Shown here piece after piece: positions 1-11,466 of a stretch of 64,000 nucleotides of DNA. Origin of the DNA: Hemerocallis citrina (lineage: Eukaryota > Streptophyta > Magnoliopsida > Asparagales > Asphodelaceae). Location of the stretch: positions 152,347,368 to 152,411,367 of the forward strand of contig CM030358.1 in assembly GCA_017893485.1 (NCBI GenBank), read 5' to 3'. Made by a program: the position numbers and the translations under genes. Below the pieces are notes generated by a model. That model had not been told where the DNA came from, searched no databases, and saw only the letters and a list, made by a program, of their open reading frames with translations. Position 1 is the first letter of the stretch. Each line of letters starts with the position of its first letter.

Positions 1-428
1 ATCACGCAACACTCAACTAAGAGCAAGAAGAGCTTATGATACTTGATTGACTCTCCTCAACAAGTGTCATGTCTATTTATAGGCTTAGGTGAACTCTCTA
101 GATCCATCTCATCATCTTCCCACGTTCATGAATGCATAAAGACTTTTGCGAATCCACAAATCAAGTCAAATAGTCACAACTCTTGAAATTCTTCATGCAT
201 CCGGAATGTGAACAGATTGGGTACTTTAAATTAGCATAACTTCTTCAATACAACTTCCATTTGAGTGCTTCAAAGACTGACATGCACCTGGTATAATTCT
301 CTACAACTTCTATGCTGACGACTGAGCCAAATAAAGAATGTAGCATGCTTACAACTTCCATCCAAAAGTGATACTTGTCACAGAAAACTGTAGCTTAGCT
401 GGGTTGGAAATCGAGCCAACCACCAAGA
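1..428 (-). repeat. Partial copia 3' LTR
   Basis: This lies just downstream of the copia pol stop on the minus strand. The purine-rich GATGGAGATTC before it (about 427-437) resembles the copia polypurine tract, and the LTR would begin near TCTTGG at about 428. A minus-strand TATAAATA follows inside it. The LTR is cut by the window edge, so its other end is unseen. The exact start is uncertain because the first bases look mutated from the usual TG. Confidence 0.55.
74..81 (-). promoter_or_regulatory. TATA box of copia LTR
   Basis: TATAAATA reads on the minus strand inside the copia LTR, upstream (in LTR orientation) of a CT-rich leader. Its position fits an LTR promoter. No activity can be inferred. 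Confidence 0.45.
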
Positions 429-494
429 ATCTCCATCTAGTTGAGATATCCAACTCACCTCCACTAACCTCTAGGTGCTAGGTGCTCTTGTCAA

Positions 495-959
495 CTAACA
501 AGTCTTCATATTTAGCAAGCTCAAGCAGTGCTTGGACTTGTCTGCCATAACCAGTTCAATGGGGGAAGTCAGATGCATTCTTGTCCGTGTGAACTTTCTT
601 CAGCTTAACTTCTCCCGAGTTGATCCAATCTCGAATCCGATAATAATGGCCTTCAATGTGTTTTTTCCTTGCATGAAATACCTGATTCTTTGCAAAATAA
701 ATAGCACTTTGACAGTCACAATATACTGTCACATCACTTTGCTGTAAACTCATTTCATTTGCCAAACCTTTGAGCCACAAATAGCTTCCTTTGTAGCTTC
801 AGTTAATACCATATCCTCTGCCTCTGTAGTAGACAAAGCACTGATAGTTTGGTGCATAGAACTCCAACATACTGGTCCTCCTCGACATGTGAAAACGTAG
901 CCTGTAGTAGACCGCCGCTTGTCCAAATATCCTGCATAATCAGAATCAATGAAACTGGT
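495..959 (-). pseudogene. Copia pol, RNase H domain, truncated and broken
   Basis: The minus-strand translation shows the ordered copia RNase H signature: FIDSDYAGYLDKRRSTTGYV, then ALSTTEAE, then YCDCQSAI, then the HIEGHYYRIRDW block, and finally a C-terminal LVMADKSKHCLSLLN before a TAG at 495-497. In an active element this domain removes genomic RNA during reverse transcription. A frameshift sits at EAI(W)LKGL near 780, and another lies near 555 after KNASDF. The 5' side is cut off by element A. The family assignment is firm; the gene cannot be functional as seen. Confidence 0.85.
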
Positions 960-2037
960 TGTAACGCCCTAGAATTTTAAATACTATATTTTGAATTAAT
1001 AAATATTTTTTAAATCAATTTATTTAATCATTTTGAATTTTGTAAAATTGACATTTTCACACGTGCAAATATTTTTTAGGTGCAAATTTCCACTTTTGAA
1101 ATTCTGAATAAATTCTCCTATTTATAATTGAGTATATTCTAAATTTTAGGATTTTTCTGAATAAAAAAACTATTTTTGTAAATACTTTGAAAGAAAAGGG
1201 TTTTTGTGCAAAGTTGTTTGAAAGTGAAATTTGAACTAAAAATTTATGGACTGCATTTATGGCCGGCTATTCAGTAGAAGGCTCTAATAAATTATATATA
1301 TCCATATTTGGTTGATTTTAATTCATTTAATGGAATAAATATGTATATATGCAATTTTGGGATTGGAGACTTTATTGCAAAATATTTTTCTTGCGAAGTA
1401 AAAAGTCAGAAAATTTATTTGGAAAATATAATCTTTATTAGTGGATAGTAATTCTAAATTTTATGGGTTTTTATGAATAATATATGACATATTTGCAAAT
1501 ATTTCAAAGTGAATGACTTTTTTGTAAAAGTGCCACTAAGAGGCAAACTTTTTGGAAATTTATTTCTGGTATGTAGTGGAGACTGGCCAGATTAGAGGAG
1601 TTATGGGGTTAGATTTTTATTTTGATTTGATTTGATTTAACTAATTAAATTGAAAATATTTATACATGTAAAAATATATTTTCCTTAAGGAGCTTTTTCG
1701 TAAAGTCTTCGTATAAACCCTAAGGAGGGATCCCGACATATGTTAATAGCAGTAGAAGCTACTCTCCACTGGGTAAACAAAAGATTTTCCGTTTGTTATT
1801 TTCTTGGAGTTTTGGAGGCTTGGATCTCTCAATTTTCGCAAGGAGGAGAATGAGCTTTTCTTTTCTTATTATTATTTCCTTTCAATTGATCTTCTTTGAG
1901 GAGGGTAATATTCCAACTCTCTGGATGTGTTTTTTTTCTATTTCTCATGAACAATATAGAATAATGGTAGGGTTTAAATTTTGTGAGATTATGATTATTG
2001 GCATGAATATGATGTTTGTTTATGAGTTGATTGTAAA
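960..2037 (+). repeat. A 5' LTR, segment 1 (U3 and start of transcribed part)
   Basis: This is homologous base for base, with scattered differences, to 40292-41370. It ends at GTAAA (2033-2037), the left target-site copy of solo LTR G. The short ORFs in it are not conserved in the other LTR and are not genes. Confidence 0.85.
1712..1719 (+). promoter_or_regulatory. TATA box of A 5' LTR
   Basis: TATAAACC occurs here and again at 41037 in the 3' LTR, each followed by the conserved CTAAGGAGGGATCC. Conservation in both LTRs and a position about 750 bp from the LTR start support a promoter, giving a short U3 and a transcribed remainder of about 3 kb. Confidence 0.5.
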
Positions 2038-3003
2038 TGTAATGCCCCAAATTCCAAACACAGGTAATTCGTAGCACAAACAGGATCTTTTCCTTCAAAT
2101 TCGTACAAATTTATAAAGAATTTAAAACTTTTTATTTACAACATGTTCTTTACAACAGCACAGTGGACGAATACAATACAATCTACAAATATGAAAATTC
2201 TTCAATCTTGTAACGACTCATCATAGTGACTTCAATTCTATGCCGAATCCAGTCCTGTAACTGGAAAACTGTGGGCACGTTAGTTGCATACAACTGACGC
2301 AATGCTATAATACAACGATTCTTCCACTTTAGCAAACTCAAACTTGAATGCACAACAAAGTGTGAAAAGTAACTATCCTAACCATGTCAGTGTATGATAT
2401 GAATTAATGCCTAATGCAGACATTCACACTACTATGACACCAATGCATACTTGTTCGAATTCTATGCATCCCATACTACATAGGCCCGAGGTCAATCCCT
2501 TATCGCACTCCTCATTATAGGGTTCAATCCCTCGCTATGAAAATTCTATTACGGTCACAAAATCAAGGTTTAGACATTCCACAAGTATGGATCCCAGTCC
2601 TGGAATCCACCGTCAGACTATACAGAATCCTTGTCATGCGAACATTCCACAAGTGCCGCTCTAGCCTCGGTATATACATATATATTGGTGATCTGTAACA
2701 CCCCGAATTCCAAAATACAACTGAATTCGAGATTCCACGGATCTTTACACTTCATTTAGTACAATTTTACAAGGAAATAAAAACTTTTCACTTTACATCA
2801 GAGTTACATGAGATTTTTATACTTTACATTTTACAGCGGAAGCATATATCACAAATAATTTACATGTAATGACAGCGGAAGCAATTTACAACATTATACA
2901 AAAATACAATAACGAATTATCTATGAGCATCAGTTCTCCTTTAATCTTTATCAAGCCATTTATCCTGCATACAAAACTGTGGGTACGTCAGTTTAGGGAT
3001 GGC

Positions 3004-3270
3004 AACTAGGCCGGGTCAACCGGCGACCCACCCGCGACCCGGCCCACCAACCCGGCCCGGTTAGATGCTTGGCGGGTTCGGGTCGAACCCGGTGAACAGT
3101 ACTGGGTCGACCCGGGTCGCAATTAACGTGAATTGAACTCGTGAAACCCGGCCCACGAACCCGGCCCAACTCGTGAATTCAACCCGCCAACTCGCGGGTC
3201 GACCCACGGGTTCCGACCCGTTCGACCCATGACGGGTCGACCGTTGACCCGCGGGTTGAACGGTCGAAAT
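3004..3270. repeat. hAT left subterminal repeat region
   Basis: It is dense in copies and inverted copies of ACCCG/CGGGT, including GGGTCGACCC at about 3103 and variants, in an otherwise AT-rich element. In hAT elements such subterminal repeats are known transposase-binding sites; that role is inferred here. The ORFs read through this stretch come from the repeat. Confidence 0.65.
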
Positions 3271-3877
3271 TTCCCCAAAAATGCGTTGTTGCGCTCTGTC
3301 TGGGACAGAGCCGTTCGGAACGGCTCTTTGAGCCATTGGAAAGTTTTTTTTTGTTTTTTGTTTTGCTTTTTCCCACATATTTAGCCTATAAATATCCCCA
3401 AAAATCTCATAAAAATCACACCTCACTCTCTTACTCTCTCTACTATTATACATTATTTGTAAAGAATTTTTGAACAATTATAGTATTCATCAAACAAGTG
3501 TACAAGGAGGCATATACACGATCAAATTTCGGTCGTATCGGAATCAAAATTCAACGTCTTCAACTCTCTTCAATCCTCGTCAAATCTACTTCAACCTCTT
3601 CTCAACTCTTCAATTGCGGAATCGGCAAAGCGCTTCTCCATCTTTTCTAGTCTATTCTTATTTTCACGGTTTTTTTTACATACGCGTATTCCACGGTAAA
3701 CGGTATCAAAATATCTCTATCTCTCTCGTTAATTTTTTTTTGCGTTGTAGTTAAAATTATTGTTCATTTTTTGAACTTCTCTATCTCAACCGTCTTGTTT
3801 TTTAGATTTTTTTTTGTATAATTCACCGCTCCTACATTGTATATTTTTTTTTACATACTTTAGCACATTACTACATT

Positions 3878-6021
3878 ATGTCTAGATCACGCGGTAGCGG
3901 TCGTAGCGGACAAGATTCCTCCTCCTCTTCACGTAGGCCACCAATTGTCCCAACTAGTGAGCCCGCCCAAGATTATATTGATCCTACTATGGAACAATGG
4001 GGTACGCACGACGATATTGTAGGTGACATACAATTAGAAGAAGAAGAACAACAACAACAAACCAAAACCACACAATCCCGTAGTAGTACGAAAAGTAGAG
4101 GAGAAACTAGCGATTGGCATAAGTTTTATGATTATATCCCGGACGAACATACTCCGGGTATAGGTTTGATAGTGTGTAAAACATGTAGTAAAACATACAA
4201 ATTCAAGAGGGGTGACGGCACCGGTACAATTAGTAGGCACATCCAACATAATCATAAATAACTTCTTGATCAAATACAAGGCCAACAAAAAATCAACCCT
4301 AGGACCGGTCAAGTTGATAGCCACCCTTATGATCCTGAACTTGTTCATCGGAAAATGGCCCGATTAGCCATTAAGGAAGAGTTACCATTTTCCTATCCCG
4401 AGAGTAGGAACTTAGAAAGTTTTAATTAAACGGCCTTAAACCCTCATTTTAAAAGAATTCCTAGAAATACTTGCGAATCGGATTGTTTTAAAGTGTACAT
4501 GGAAATGAAGGACGCTTTGATTGTAATTTTATGGAGTTTAACTTGTAGGGTTAATTTAACTTCGGATTGTTGGACGGGTGTCAACAATATTCCAACGATG
4601 GAAATAACCTGTCATTGGATCGACAATGATTGGATTCTTCAAAAAAGAATCATATCACTTGTGGCGTTGCCGTATCCCCATAGTGGCGCTGAAATAGCAA
4701 ACCGTATTATAGAAATTTGTGATGTTTTTCATATTCACGATAAAATTATGGCTATTAGTTTTGATAATGCATCTAACAACAATGTAGCAATTACTACTTT
4801 AAAATCTGTATTAAACCCTCCATCTGACAATATTTTTCATGTTAGATGTGCATGTCATATTATAAATTTATGTGTTCAGGATGCATTATGAATAGCTGAT
4901 CCATATATAGTTAAAATTAGAAATTGTGTACATTTCATTGCATTAAGTCCAAGAATTTTACAAGAATGGAAAGCTTGGTGTAGGGTTAGAAATGTTCCTT
5001 TTAGAAAATTTCCAAAGGATGTTAGACACCGATGAAATTCTACTTTTGATTTACTAAATATTGTCACCGATTATAAAGCAGTTGTAAATGATTTTTGTAT
5101 CGCAAAAAATATGCAGAATTTTGAAATGACTCCCCCCGATTGGTTTTTTGCCGAATCTTTGTTGAAATTTTGAGAACCTTTTAAAACCGTAACTTTAAAA
5201 TTTTCAAAAATATATGAATCTACTTCTAGTAGCATTTTTATTGAATTAGTTAGCATGATGCAAATATTTAACGAAATGTTAAATGATTCCTATATTAGTG
5301 ACATTCTAAAACCTGCATTTACAAAATTTTTGAAGTATTATTTTCCTCCTCCTATGTTGATTTGTGTTGCTACTGTTATGGATCCTCGTATCAAATTAGA
5401 AGGTACGAAGAATTTGATAGAAATATTTTTTAGATATTTAGAGGTAAATGTAGAATTAACAATTGATTGCGCTACTTTTTTAGTTCAGTTTGAATCTACG
5501 TTAAATAACTTGTATGATTATTATGATAGACGTTTTGCTTCTAGTAGTACAACTTCTGTAGTTAGTTCTTCTTCTGGTAGTTCTAAAGGTAAGGGTAAAA
5601 GTAGAATTGGTGATAGAACATTTAGTTTACCTGAACAAATTCAATCTAAAAAACCTAGGACTAATCAACAAATGAATTAAATTGGAATAACCAACAAGAT
5701 TCTGAGCCTACTCTTTCTCCACTAGATATTTTACAATGGTGGAAAGAACATGAACACACTTTTAGTATTCTAACAATTATGGCTAAAGATTTACTAACTC
5801 CTCCTGTCTCTACAGTTGCTTCTGAGAGTGCATTTTCTACAAGTGGCAGGGTTCTATCTGATTACAGGAATCGCTTGAAGCCCGAGGCGTTAGAGATGCT
5901 CGTTTGCACAGAAGACTGGCTGAAGGCTGAAGATAGGACACAAGGAAAAGCACTATCGAGTTCCACAAGTGGGAGCAACTCGCCCGAAGAACAACAACAA
6001 CAACAACAACAACAACAATAG
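3878..6021 (+). pseudogene. hAT transposase (BED finger), inactivated
   Basis: The reading starts at ATG 3878 with a Ser/Arg-rich leader. A BED zinc finger follows (CKTCSKTY ... RHIQHNH, about residues 99-126). Next come the conserved catalytic-core blocks LTSDCWTG, SFDNASNNN and FHVRCACHIINL, and then MDPRIKLE. The C-terminal dimerisation block near 5780-5900 reads LLTPPVSTVASESAFSTSGR. The tail ends in a run of glutamines. Stops fall at 4259, about 4427, 4889, about 5032, about 5172 and 5678, and a frameshift near 5680 moves the C-terminus to another frame. Several stops are C-to-T or G-to-A changes (for example the Trp of RWNST became TGA). The length, about 700 residues, suits the family. 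It could have excised short hAT-related elements sharing these ends when active. Confidence 0.9.
5992..6018 (+). repeat. CAA microsatellite coding poly-Gln in the hAT transposase tail
   Basis: Nine CAA codons in a row close the transposase reading frame just before the TAG. It is a slippage-prone trinucleotide run without known function in this family. Confidence 0.8.
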
Positions 6022-6334
6022 CTTTGCTTGTTATGTCGAATTAGAAAACTTGTACTCAATTAAAATTGTATATAAGAAATATGTTATTGTATAAAACTTA
6101 TTTGTGAAAACTTGTACTCATTTCATTATAAATTGTTCAAATTGTACAACTTAAATTCATATGAATAATATTTCAAAATTTGTTGTCAATTTCACTCTTT
6201 CAATCTTATTATTATTATCTAGATTTTTATTGTTTATTAGTATTATTACTTACTTAGTATTATAATTATTATCATTATTATTTTAAGGCTTTAAGTTACC
6301 AAAAAAAACAAAAAAAATAAAAAATAAAAAATAA

Positions 6335-6555
6335 ACGGGCCAACCCGCAGGTCGACCCGGCCCAACCCGCAGGTCGACCCGGCCCAACCCGGGTTGAACC
6401 CTAAAGGGTTCACGGGTTGGGCGGGCCACCCAAACGAAATCTCAGTCCGGCCCAGCCCGGCCCAGATAACAACCCAACCTGGCCCGAACCCGCAAAGTAT
6501 ACGTGCCAACCCGTCTGGGTTGGGCCCGGCCCAGCCCACTCGACCCGTTCGCCAT
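6335..6555. repeat. hAT right subterminal repeat region
   Basis: It is a mirror of the left subterminal block: repeated AACCCG, GGTCGACCCGG and CGGCCCAACCC units run up to the right inverted repeat. A poly-A stretch at 6301-6335 precedes it. Confidence 0.65.
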
Positions 6556-7648
6556 TCCTACATCAGTTTATTCAACCGACGAAAATTATACATGACCATC
6601 CTCTCTATGCCAGAAACAGTATAACGATTCTCAATTCTTAACAAACCACAAACTTATTCACAACAAAGCTAAAGGGACTATCCTGTTGATGTCGTGTTGT
6701 GATTGTGCACTTAGTCCTTAATGCAGTTATTATGTTATATGACACTAATGCGCACTTGTTCGGATTCTATGCATCCCATACTACATAGGTCCGAGGACAA
6801 GCCCTTAATCGTACTTCATTTTATAGGGTTCAATCCCTCGCCATGACTTATTCTACTACGGTAACTACACTAAGTATCCTAGATGTTCTATGATCTACGA
6901 GCCCATGTCCAGGCAGCCTGGAGGAGAATCCCACGTACTGACACGACGCATCGAGCCGGCAACCTATGGACAATTCAGCCTCCGCCATGGAATAATGGCA
7001 CCACCCGTAGCCACTCAAACACCCCACAAGCGTCGCCACCGGGACTATAATTCTGGAGTAGTGCCCACGCCATATCTTGACGCATCAAGCAGGCAGCCTG
7101 TGGATCACTCTCACACTGCCAATCCGATGGCCCTCATACTCGTGTTTTTCTCTTACTTTCATCACATCTCCACTATGTATCTAGTCCTTATTTTATTAGA
7201 ATCATGAACAAAAATCAAATTTCTAGAGTTAGCCTCTCCACTATACCGGACTTAATCATTCATTCAACATGACCCAAATCTTGGTTGTTCATATCAACAA
7301 TTCATTTCAGTTCATTTCTTCTCAACTGCCGGTGTGAGACTTAGCTACCCTATAGTTTTCAATTCCAATTCACAATTACCAAGAATTGAGCCTATCAAGC
7401 TCATAAGTTCATTTTTGATAATTACAGTAGGTTTCCATTTTCATGTTCATAGCTTTCACATTCATGAAACTTTTCATAGATTCAAATAAAATGATTCACC
7501 TCATTTCACGTATAATTTCATGCAAAGACAAATAGAATTTACTTCTATTAAATTGTCACAACTAATCTTTATTCATCAACAGTAGATACATAACCTTTAT
7601 AAAAAAAACAAATTCAGAATTCTGGGATGTCAAAAAAAGATCTGGACA

Positions 7649-8251
7649 GTCGACTTAAAACATACTCAGTCGACTTATTCAGCGAGGGAAATGTTCAGAA
7701 AAAGTTTCGGAATAGTCGACTGCTACACATGACCAGTCGGCTGTTCCGCAGTGTTTACAACTCTAAAATATCAACCTCGGGGAAGTCGACTATTACTCAG
7801 TACAGTCGGCTGTTCCGCAGGATTTTTGATTCGAAATTTTTAATGTTCTGGACGGTCGACTACTACATTTATTCGGTCGACTGAATGGAGTTAAATTTCG
7901 AATTGAGGAAATATTTCTTCATTCAGTCTTTCGATTAGCACACAGTATTTTTGTTAAAGCTACAATATGTTCAGTATCAATACAAACATGTAATTTTATC
8001 TGGTTACCATCATCATAAACATAGTTTACAATCTAATGTAGAATTCTCATAACTAGTATTTCACACAATTACGATTTCTAACCATACACTTTTCTTTTAC
8101 TCATTGTCTGTCTACGGAGATGAATATTAACTCCGAATTAACATGCTAGAAAAAGTCAAGATAATAACACACATTAAACATATCATGGAATTTCAAATTA
8201 TACAAATTTTATTTCATCATACCAGTCGACTGTTTGACATGATCGGTCGAC
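7649..8251. repeat. Paired GTCGAC palindromes in solo LTR C
   Basis: GTCGAC or GTCGGC occurs at 7649, 7669, 7715, 7736, 7785, 7805, 7855, 7876, 8225 and 8246. They form five pairs with 20-21 bp between members. The first four pairs recur every 66-70 bp, so this is partly a degenerate 70-bp tandem repeat. In the LTR's own minus orientation the sites lie downstream of the TATA box, in the transcribed part. Confidence 0.8.
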
Positions 8252-8630
8252 TGTACAGGTACGTTCCAGTTTCTCAAAATGTCTTTAGTTCTTTACCATT
8301 AATTTAAATTTCACATTATGTATAGCATGAAAGATTTCAATATAACAATCATTCTATCACTTCAGTTTACACACGCATAATAACAAATCAATCTCAATTC
8401 TAGCATGATTTCTATACTAGAAGTCATGAGAAACACCCACCTTTTTGAAGAGATAAACGAAATTCCTTAAAGCTTCATAGTGCGATGTACGTCTCCTCCT
8501 CCTTGCTCCTTGCCAAAACTGAGAACTCCTTCTGTAGTGATGACCGGCCTCCAAAGAACACTCACTCTCAACTCTCCTTAAAATTACGCTTAATAGATTT
8601 TTAGTGTAGAAAACAATTAAATGGGAGGGG

Positions 8631-8640
8631 TATTTATATA
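8631..8640 (-). promoter_or_regulatory. TATA box of solo LTR C
   Basis: TATATAAATA followed by CCCC on the minus strand lies about 550 bp inside the LTR from its 9186 end. This is the usual position for the LTR promoters in this window. Confidence 0.55.
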
Positions 8641-10655
8641 CACTTTAGGAGTTGATTGGAGAGCTAAGATCAAATAGATAGTTATAGGATGGAGGGTTAG
8701 GATGAGAGTAGAAGTTATAGCAACCACCTACACACTCAAATAACTACCCACACACTCTTATGCACAAACCAGCCCCTATTGGTGTGTTCAAGCACGTGTA
8801 CATGCAATGCACGTGCACTCACTAGTTCCCAAAAATATGTACATTTTATTTTATGAAAATAATCTTATAAATATTTAACATTACAAGTTGTAATTAAATA
8901 AGGAATAGTTCATGGGCCTTATTTAATGGGCCAAAATAATATTTAAAAAAATAAAAGGAAAAGCTTTTGTTTATTTGAAGAAAATGGGCCTATATATAAA
9001 AGTTATTCATAATGAAGATAATAATTAGAGTTATTAATAATTAGAGAATACATATACGTATATATACACATATACACATTATTCATAATGAAGATAATTA
9101 TAAGAGTTTATACTACAAAAATTGCACGTGCACACTACATGCAAAGAAAATAAATAATTTTCATAAATGAAAATCGGGGCATTACATGATCTGCCTCCCA
9201 TCCGCCCGATTATTCATTATTCTGGAATCCACCATCAGATCAATCGTAATCCCGGATTTAATTGAGGCTCGTTTCACCTCGCAAGCAACCACAATCTAGG
9301 AATCCATAGTTTGACTAGGTCTATAGTCCAGGAATCTACCGTCAGACTATATAGAAGCGCCCCACTTACGTTCGCCCAAGTTTCATCACATCTCCCCTTA
9401 GTGCATGTTCTTAGGTTTAATTATAATCATCACAACCTAGAGCTATCTTACCCTACCGGACTTACATCAACATACAAGAAAATGTTAGCCCACACTGACT
9501 ACCTCTCAAATCATAACTTGTCGGTCTTTACGGGTCTCGCTCAACCTCGAGATTCCAATAACCATCTCAAAGAGAGATCACATTGGTTACATCTAACCTC
9601 ATATAAAAAATTTCCATTCATTAAAAAACTTTTAACTTCTTTTATTCATTCTATCATCAATCATTAAGTAACCAACTTCTTATAGCCACATTCAATAACA
9701 CTTAATGAGTTAAAAGCCTTATAAATATCACATGTTTAACATTTCAACTTTATCCTTTAAGTATCTCTTAATCCCTCATAAGGTACATCTTACTAACATT
9801 CCAATTTTTAAATCCACTTTTATACATTGTAAAAGTTTTAGGACAACTAGATAAGAGACACCAACCTTATGGTATTGTAAAAATCATATAAATTCCAATA
9901 CTACTCCAAAAATAGATTTATTAGTTTCATAGGAATCATGAATGAGTCTACTACAACTTTGTAGTTAAGATCATCTACATTCATCCTCAATTACTCTGTC
10001 TAAATTCATTTGCAAAACAGTAGGTTCAAAATCCAAAAACTGCAGCTCATGCTACTTGTAGAAATCATAGAAAATTCTATACTTCATGAAGCTTTGTATT
10101 ATTTAGATCAAATTAAAGGTATAAAAGTCTACTATAACTTTGTAGTTATAAGTTTTCCCAAAATTTTGTTTCTATAACCCTTAATTCTTCGAAATCTACA
10201 GTAGGATAGAAATATCATACAAGCTGCCACTGTTCGATCTTGTAAAATTCATTATAATTTCAGTTCTTCATGAAAAATTGATTTCTTAGACTTTACAGAA
10301 AGGTTAATGAGTCTACTTCAAGTTCTTAGTTTTGACGTTTCTCAAAATACTTCATCTAAGATGTTCAAATGATCAAAATCCGAAATGTGTACAAATTTTC
10401 AGCAACTAGTCAACTGTGAGCCAGCCCTAAGTTTGGATTTGATTAAAATAGCAAACTACATCTAAATATTATGAAATTTTAAGGAGAATTTCCTGAAATA
10501 TACGAGAGAATGGAAACATATAGATAATCGGAATATAAAATACGTATTACATTTATATAAAAATACGTTACGAATATTACTCGTAACAGTACAAAATACA
10601 TGTGCGTAATACACGCGGAAAAAATTGTCATAACTCAATTTTGCAGGGTGTTATA

Positions 10656-11225
10656 GTAGAGATGGATTATTTACATAAAGATGGTTTGTTAATATGATAA
10701 AAATCAAAATTTGATGGCGTGATGCTCTTATTTTGATTCCCTTTTGAATGATGAATATTTTGGTGCATGAAAGATCATGTTTTCTTTGTGGATATTGATT
10801 TTTATGAACCCATGAATCATTGTGGATGATTAGAGTTGTCATATGTTCTAAATATTCATGTTGATTAAAAATAAGTTACTCTTGAGTTTTAGAGTTTTTT
10901 TTTCTATGCATGAAAGTTCTGAATTTTTATTGTAGAAATAGATCTATTAAACCTATATGTGAATGTGGATGCATATACCTATATGTATGATTAAAGAACA
11001 TGTTTGAACATGTTTGAATAATTAAAAGATAAAATTTTGATAAATTTAAATAAGGTTTTGAGGGAAATAAATCTACGTTTTGAGAGATTGAATTCTCAGT
11101 TTTGAAGGACTATTTATTTCAGTTTTCAGAGACGAAAACTCTAAGTTCTAAAAGGGTAGTTTTCAAATTCTAAAAGAGGCAAGTTTCAGACTTTTGGGAA
11201 AGTACGAGTTTTAGTTTATTGATGA
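10656..11225 (+). repeat. A 5' LTR, segment 2
   Basis: It continues the A LTR after solo LTR G: the sequence from GTAGAGATGGATTATTTACA matches about 41370-41935. It ends where the LINE poly(T) begins. No gene. Confidence 0.85.
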
Positions 11226-11466
11226 TTTTTTTTTTGACCGGTTAAAGGTAGGGTCAGTCCCTACCTCACTAAATATATATTAATATAGAGATAAATACAG
11301 GTAAATAATACATAAGGCCAAGATAGTTCAGCTAAACAGATGCCGAACACTTGGTCCCAAAAAATTTTACGGAAATAGTTATAACAACTTTAGCAACATA
11401 GAGTTTTTCAACAAAACATCCATAATATCAAAACATCCAAAAAGCAGCATGAAGGCTGGTGCTATC
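11226..11466 (-). other. LINE 3' UTR with terminal hairpin and poly(A)
   Basis: After the ORF2 stop comes about 230 bp of untranslated sequence. A perfect 7-bp stem GGTAGGG/CCCTACC (11247-11253 and 11259-11265, loop of 5) lies just before the T run. Such 3' hairpins are known reverse-transcriptase recognition elements in several LINE clades; that role is inferred here. Confidence 0.6.

Larger units (their letters stand above)
1..959 (-). mobile_element. 3' end of a degenerate Ty1/copia retrotransposon (oldest layer)
   Basis: Read on the minus strand, this stretch gives the RNase H part of a copia polyprotein, its stop codon, a short spacer and then a partial 3' LTR that runs off the left edge. 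It is the oldest layer in the window, because element A interrupts its RNase H domain at 959/960. The rest of this pol gene should lie beyond the right end of A, outside the window. The expected TSD for A is the CTGGT at 955-959, which cannot be checked here. Confidence 0.8.
2994..6560 (+). mobile_element. hAT DNA transposon, 3.57 kb, complete ends, dead transposase
   Basis: The terminal inverted repeats are TAGGGATGGCAA at the left and TAGGAATGGCGA (reverse complement) at the right. The flanks are CGTCAGTT (2986-2993) and CATCAGTT (6561-6568), an 8-bp TSD with one mismatch; 8 bp is the hAT hallmark. The element carries one transposase gene with stops and subterminal GC-rich repeats at both ends. 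It is among the last insertions in its branch of the stack. Confidence 0.93.
2694..9186 (-). mobile_element. Solo LTR C (about 2.9 kb) split by a hAT transposon
   Basis: It starts TGTAACACCCC and ends GGGGCATTACA, and is flanked by a perfect 5-bp TSD TGATC (2689-2693 and 9187-9191). With the hAT removed it is about 2.9 kb, without PBS or coding sequence, hence a solo LTR left by unequal recombination. A minus-strand TATA box at 8631-8640 and the reverse match to A (6745-6860) set its orientation. The short ORFs at 6890-7207 and 7627-7884 are not genes. Confidence 0.85.
2038..10655 (-). mobile_element. Solo LTR G (about 2.1 kb) split by solo LTR C
   Basis: It begins TGTAATGCCCC and ends GGGTGTTATA (the last CA mutated to TA). 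The flanks are GTAAA (2033-2037) and GTAGA (10656-10660), a 4/5 TSD match; the empty site in the A 3' LTR reads GATTGTAGAGATGG. Only about 2.1 kb remains after C is removed (2038-2693 plus 9192-10655), with no primer-binding site or coding sequence, so this is a solo LTR. The minus orientation is inferred from a 120-bp module shared with A in reverse (2430-2560 here). It has no gene. Confidence 0.8.

Noticed and set aside
2694..9186. Terminal inverted repeats TGTAAYRCCCCGA suggesting a DNA transposon
   Set aside because: 5-bp TSD, TG...CA ends, a TATA box and similarity to LTRs of A and G show a solo LTR; short inverted ends are normal for LTRs.
9311..9667. 118-codon ORF in solo LTR G
   Set aside because: No domain, not conserved in the related module of C, and located inside LTR sequence.
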